Positions 58,687 to 64,000 of a DNA stretch of 64,000 nt are shown here, in pieces (position 1 is the first letter of the stretch; each line of letters begins with the position of its first letter). The stretch lies in assembly GCA_029261165.1 (NCBI GenBank), contig JAJDBV010000028.1:1-64000 (forward strand), given 5' to 3'. The translations under genes were made by a program, and so were the position numbers. Below the pieces are notes generated by a model. It did no database searches, had not been told where the DNA came from, and worked only from the letters and a program-made list of their open reading frames with translations. The DNA is from Nitrospirota bacterium (GTDB lineage: Bacteria; Nitrospirota; Nitrospiria; SBBL01; JAADHI01).

Positions 58687-59028
58687 TTATGTTCTCTTCC
58701 TCTTTGCACGTAGGGACGCATCAAAACCCTTCTGTGCCCAAAAAGTTAAATCCTCTGAGTTGTCGATGGATTCTTCAGGGGCCATGTAATAAGACATGAA
58801 GCATTTCTTGCCATTTTTTATATAAGAAAATCGAGTCAAACCCCTTTGCTCGAATATTTCTCTACTTTTCTTATCTGCCTTAATATAAAGCGTGTCATCC
58901 ACAACTATCGCTGAAATGAGGCCATTGAGATAAATTCCATGCCCTCCAAACATAGCTTTGGCTCTTACAGTACCGAAGCCTTCCAACATTTCCAATAAGT
59001 ATGAAACAAATTCGTCAGACCTACCCAT
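58687..59028 (-). CDS. TfoX N-terminal domain protein
   Basis: VRAKAMFGGHGIYLNGLISAIVVDDTLYIK. Confidence 0.8.
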   Translation of the reverse strand: MGRSDEFVSYLLEMLEGFGTVRAKAMFGGHGIYLNGLISAIVVDDTLYIKADKKSREIFEQRGLTRFSYIKNGKKCFMSYYMAPEESIDNSEDLTFWAQKGFDASLRAKRKRT

Positions 59029-59032
59029 GAAA

Positions 59033-59737
59033 TTATTCCGTCTCTACCCGCTCCCAACACATCGGCCCATCGTTCTGTGGTGAATTGACTGCTTTTGAAA
59101 CCGGATAATAGACCATCTCATGATCGGGATAGGGGAAAAATCCCCTGGCCACCTCATCCAGAGGAACACCCGGATCCAGCCAGGGATCGATTCCCTCCGG
59201 CCTTAAAATCACCGGCATTCGATTATGCACCTTCTTTAAGAGCGGATTGGCCCATGTCGTCAAGATCGTATAAGACCGAAGCGGCCGCCCTTCGGCATCC
59301 CGCCATTCATCCCAAAGCCCCGCAAAAGCAAAGGGAGCTTCTGATTTCATCATAATCCGCATCGGTGTCTTTGACTTTCCATCCTCTGATTTTTGCCACT
59401 CATAAAACCCGTCCGCCGGAACCAGACAACGCCGCTTGTTCACCAGGCGACGAAAGGAGGGCTTCTCATCGACCGTCTCACACCGGGCATTGATCATCTT
59501 GTTTCCGATCTTCATATCCTTGGCCCAGGAAGGAATCAAGCCCCACCGATAAAGATCCAGCACGCGGGTCCCTTCTACATTAAGAATGACCGGAGCGAGC
59601 TGAGACGGAGCAATGTTATAACCTCTTCCTGCCGGGGAAGCAGGCTGATCTGAACCGTGACCAAGACCTAAAGAAGACACACCAAAAAAAGAGAGGATTG
59701 TTTTAAGGGAGTTTGTTTGAGAATAGCGACCGCACAT
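59033..59737 (-). CDS. yedK: SOS response-associated peptidase (SRAP/YedK/HMCES family)
   Basis: MCGRYSQ, RCLVPADGFYEWQ, HNRMPVIL. Confidence 0.9.
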   Translation of the reverse strand: MCGRYSQTNSLKTILSFFGVSSLGLGHGSDQPASPAGRGYNIAPSQLAPVILNVEGTRVLDLYRWGLIPSWAKDMKIGNKMINARCETVDEKPSFRRLVNKRRCLVPADGFYEWQKSEDGKSKTPMRIMMKSEAPFAFAGLWDEWRDAEGRPLRSYTILTTWANPLLKKVHNRMPVILRPEGIDPWLDPGVPLDEVARGFFPYPDHEMVYYPVSKAVNSPQNDGPMCWERVETE

Positions 59738-59757
59738 GTGGTTTGCTTTGCTCTCCA

Positions 59758-59905
59758 GAATCTACTACGAATGCCTCATGCATTCAATGGACACGATTTT
59801 CCAGAACATTTCTCTCTCACCGTATAGACACATACGCCTCCGCTCAAAACAACCTGGAAAATTCCGTCCCTCAAACACCTTAGTCGCTCTCGCTACGATT
59901 CAACT
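59758..59905. repeat. Dispersed repeat family B/C, copy 3
   Basis: GAATCTACTACGAATGCCTCATGCATTCAATGGACACG. Confidence 0.8.
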
Positions 59906-59987
59906 TTTATATGATTAAAATCCCAACAGAGACCATATATGAACCTCTAGCCCTGAACCAAAATCAATGCAGTCTAAACCGAGGAGT

Positions 59988-60395
59988 CTAAACCGATAGA
60001 TATTCATCGAGGAATTTCCGTGGCTTAATAACTGTAATCCCCCTAAACCCGGACACCGCTAACAATTGTTTGTCCCCACTGATGATCCATTGACATTTAC
60101 AGGAAATCGCACATGCTAGAAACTTGTCATCATCAGGATCTTTGCAGACAGGTTCAGATAAAGAAGGGGCCGAAACGATTTCTGCTCTGATGGTCAATAA
60201 GTCCAGGATTGGTTGAATATTAATAGACGGGAAATCACCGGACAATTCTTCTCCGACCCGTTGGTATTCCTCAAGGATTTCCGGAGAGACATTTAATTTT
60301 ACTTTTCCATCTCGCCATGCTTCAAGGATTTGATAAGGAGGACCGGCAAAGAAAACACCAGAGATCAAAACATTAGTGTCGAGGATGATCCTCAC
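59988..60395 (-). CDS. PIN-domain toxin (COG1569-like)
   Basis: MRIILDTNVLISGVFF...CKDPDDDKFLACA. Confidence 0.85.
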   Translation of the reverse strand: MRIILDTNVLISGVFFAGPPYQILEAWRDGKVKLNVSPEILEEYQRVGEELSGDFPSINIQPILDLLTIRAEIVSAPSLSEPVCKDPDDDKFLACAISCKCQWIISGDKQLLAVSGFRGITVIKPRKFLDEYLSV

Positions 60396-60655
60396 TTCCG
60401 ATTTCTCACCTTAGCAATTGCCGCGGTGATATCCGACTTTTTCAATCCTGCTTTTTTGGCTTGTTTTCGTGCATCGGCAAGTAACTGATCGAACTCTTTC
60501 ATGGATGGAGGGGAAATTGCTTTTAGGATCACAACATCATTATCCCCCACGACCACAAATTGAGCCCCGGTTTTTAACTTCAGCCGCTTACGGATATTCT
60601 CCGGGATAACCACTTGCCCTTTAGAGGACATCTTTGTTGTCGCTAAATCTGACAT
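60392..60655 (-). CDS. AbrB/MazE-type antitoxin
   Basis: MSDLATTKMSSKGQVVIPENIRKRLKLKTG; start near 60655 preferred over ORF start 60769. Confidence 0.85.
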   Translation of the reverse strand: MSDLATTKMSSKGQVVIPENIRKRLKLKTGAQFVVVGDNDVVILKAISPPSMKEFDQLLADARKQAKKAGLKKSDITAAIAKVRNRK

Positions 60656-60838
60656 CGCATCGCTCCTGTCATTAAAGCATCTTACTAGTAAGATTATAGT
60701 ATAGAAGCGAGGACTTAGCAAGAAAGAAAAGAACTCGCTATGTGTAGTCAATCCTTCAACTACCGACAAATACCGGCCTTGTGGCCTCTGTTTTGGATTG
60801 CCGCTGTCCTAGGGAAGAGATTGTGGGGCCACGCCCCC

Positions 60839-60983
60839 TCACAGCGTTTTTTTCAAAACAGTCGAGGGCTTGAACCTGATTGATTTTGATGCCTTGATCT
60901 TAATCGTCTCGCCCGTCTGAGGGTTACGGCCCTTCCGGGCTTTCCGCTTTGTTAAAGTAAACGTCCCAAATCCAGGATAACTA
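60839..60983 (-). pseudogene. hup: HU-family protein, 3' half
   Basis: [46 protein letters not shown]. Confidence 0.85.
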
Positions 60984-61092
60984 GTCGTCCCTGAAAAACA
61001 TATAACATATTGATATTATTGCTTTATATATTCAACAAGGTGTGTCATAATCACCAGGAATTGGCCTAAAACCTTCAAAAAGGTGGTGATTT

Positions 61093-62469
<1,377 letters not shown>

Positions 62470-62998
62470 TCAGCTGAAAAAGGAGGACTGACATGAAAAA
62501 AGAAGACACTGAATTTGATTTTGAAAAGGCCCTTAAGGCCATACAAAGCGGACAACCGCTCCTCGGGAAAGAGGGCATACTCACACCGCTGATCAGGGAT
62601 CTAACGGAAGCAGCACTTGAAGGAGAAATCGATTCCCACCTTGGACAAGAGATTGCGGCGAACCGTCGTAATGGGAAGAGTAAAAAGACAATCAAGGCGC
62701 TTAATGGTAATTTTGAGCTGAACACCCCTCGAGATCGGACCGGGACCTTTTCTCCTAAATTGGTCAAGAAACACCAAACCACACTCAGTGACGAGATTGA
62801 GCAGAAAATAATTGCCCTCTATGGGTTTGGGATGAGCTACAAGGACATCTCCAGCCATCTTCAGGAGATGTACGGGCTGGAGATCTCAAGCGGGACACTG
62901 GCCGCCGTGACCGACAAAATCCTTCACACCGTCCGGCAGTGGCAAGCTCGTCCATTGAAATCAGGGCCTCGCTTAACTTCGGCTTTTTCAGGGACGAC

Positions 62999-63147
62999 TA
63001 ACTACACCGGCCTTCCTTCTTGACTGTTTTCCGAATCGTCTCAAAGGTCTCTTTAAGAATCGCATCAACCTGCTTTTTACTTACTTCTGTTTTCGTACTT
63101 TTAGAAACAGATTTTGAAATCTTCTCGAGTAGAGTGGCTTTGGTCAT
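62999..63147 (-). pseudogene. hup: HU-family protein, 5' half
   Basis: MTKATLLEKISKSVSKSTKTEVSKKQVDAILKETFETIRKTVKKEGRCS, interrupted. Confidence 0.85.
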
Positions 63148-63176
63148 GTGGGTTTCTCCTATTATTATGTAACGGT

Positions 63177-63440
63177 TGAATCTACTGCGAGTGCCTCATG
63201 CACTCAATAGAAATGATTTTCCTGAACATTTCTCACTCACCGTATAGACACATACGCCTCCGTTCAAAACAACCTATAAAACCCCGTCCCTCAAGCACCT
63301 TAGTCACTCTCGCTACGATCCTATATTTTGCAGGTGCTTACCCGGCTTTTCCTCCATGCCATCGTTTTTGCGGTGCTCATAATCCTCACGTATAGACCCG
63401 CACGCTGCTATTTCTCCGCTCCTCGTGCCCTGCCCTGAAG
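63177..63440. repeat. Dispersed repeat family B/C, copy 4
   Basis: GAATCTACTGCGAGTGCCTCATGCACTCAATAG... and family C tail. Confidence 0.8.
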
Positions 63441-63543
63441 AAAATTTTACTTAAGCGGAATATTTAAAAACGGCATTTTTCAAGCACTCAAGAACTGAGG
63501 ATTGATCTTACAAGTCAACAATTTTGAGGATTTCGATAAGAAA

Positions 63544-64000
63544 TCAATGGCCGAGTAGAATGTCATCAAGTCGGCGTTCAGCATCCTCGTAGCCTGGCAT
63601 TACAGGTACATGAGCATGGGCATACTCCTCTGCCGTAACGGCATCGGCGAGTTGGTCAATGTCTGAATACTCTACAACAACTCTTGCAAAGTCTGAGTCG
63701 CTAGAGTCCGGCGTAAGACCAAGAAGGGAAGGCATTTGCAAAGGGAGCGCGCATCCCGAGAGAACTCGTTGTTTCAACGCTTCAACTTGAACGTCCTGGT
63801 CTGGTAGATGACGTGCTTGGCTTCTGATTGCCTGGCACGCATGACGTAGTACCCTCCTCGTTGTAGTGCGATGACCTAAAACGAAAAAAGTGATATCTTC
63901 ATGGCTAAAGGCGTATTCGCATCGCACCTTTTCGATGGCAGCGATTTCTTTCCTTGACGGCCGGATTTCCTTTAGCAGAGAAGCTGCCCATTGAGGCGTT
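63544..64000 (-). CDS. Hypothetical protein, probably runs off the window end
   Basis: Frame stays open upstream of 63927 (TPQWAASLLKEIRPSRKEIAAIEKV). Confidence 0.4.
   Translation of the reverse strand, partial: TPQWAASLLKEIRPSRKEIAAIEKVRCEYAFSHEDITFFVLGHRTTTRRVLRHACQAIRSQARHLPDQDVQVEALKQRVLSGCALPLQMPSLLGLTPDSSDSDFARVVVEYSDIDQLADAVTAEEYAHAHVPVMPGYEDAERRLDDILLGH

Overview
This window reads as plasmid or integrative conjugative element DNA from a bacterium I cannot place with certainty; the mix of T4SS, RHS/TIG surface proteins and dispersed repeats would fit Nitrospirota or a deltaproteobacterium-like host. No database was searched. Left end: parA/parB-type partition genes preceded by three GTGTGGGAYRTCCCACAC palindromes, a phased 21-22 bp iteron array, and a RepA-like initiator. 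4.5-10.8 kb: accessory cargo (a TIGR04255-like three-gene operon, a single-chain Type IIG-like R-M enzyme, a cyclase-fold-like protein) separated by three copies of a ~56 bp repeat and by two integron attC-like sites. 11.1-24 kb: a 2447 aa RHS/YD protein with a cysteine-protease-like tip, an RHS fragment, an IS3-family element inactivated by a 17 bp duplication, and TIG and glycine-rich exported proteins. 25-41 kb: a conjugative T4SS (coupling ATPase, VirB2/3/4/5/6/8/9/10-like genes) with a giant lipoprotein but no recognisable relaxase or VirB11. 41-54 kb: hybrid histidine kinase, decayed PAS-GGDEF gene, a minus-strand block of exported proteins including a NUC1-type nuclease, and a cytochrome c. 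54.4-61 kb: tyrosine recombinase and a toxin-antitoxin island in which HicA and HigB are broken while their antitoxins remain open, alongside intact BrnT/BrnA and PIN/AbrB pairs. 60.8-63.1 kb: an HU gene split by an IS5-like element that itself carries a truncated IS256-family fragment. The most promising leads are the repeat-delimited cassette region, the coupled TIGR04255-like operon, the dispersed hairpin repeat with apparent covariation, and the toxin-dead/antitoxin-alive pattern.
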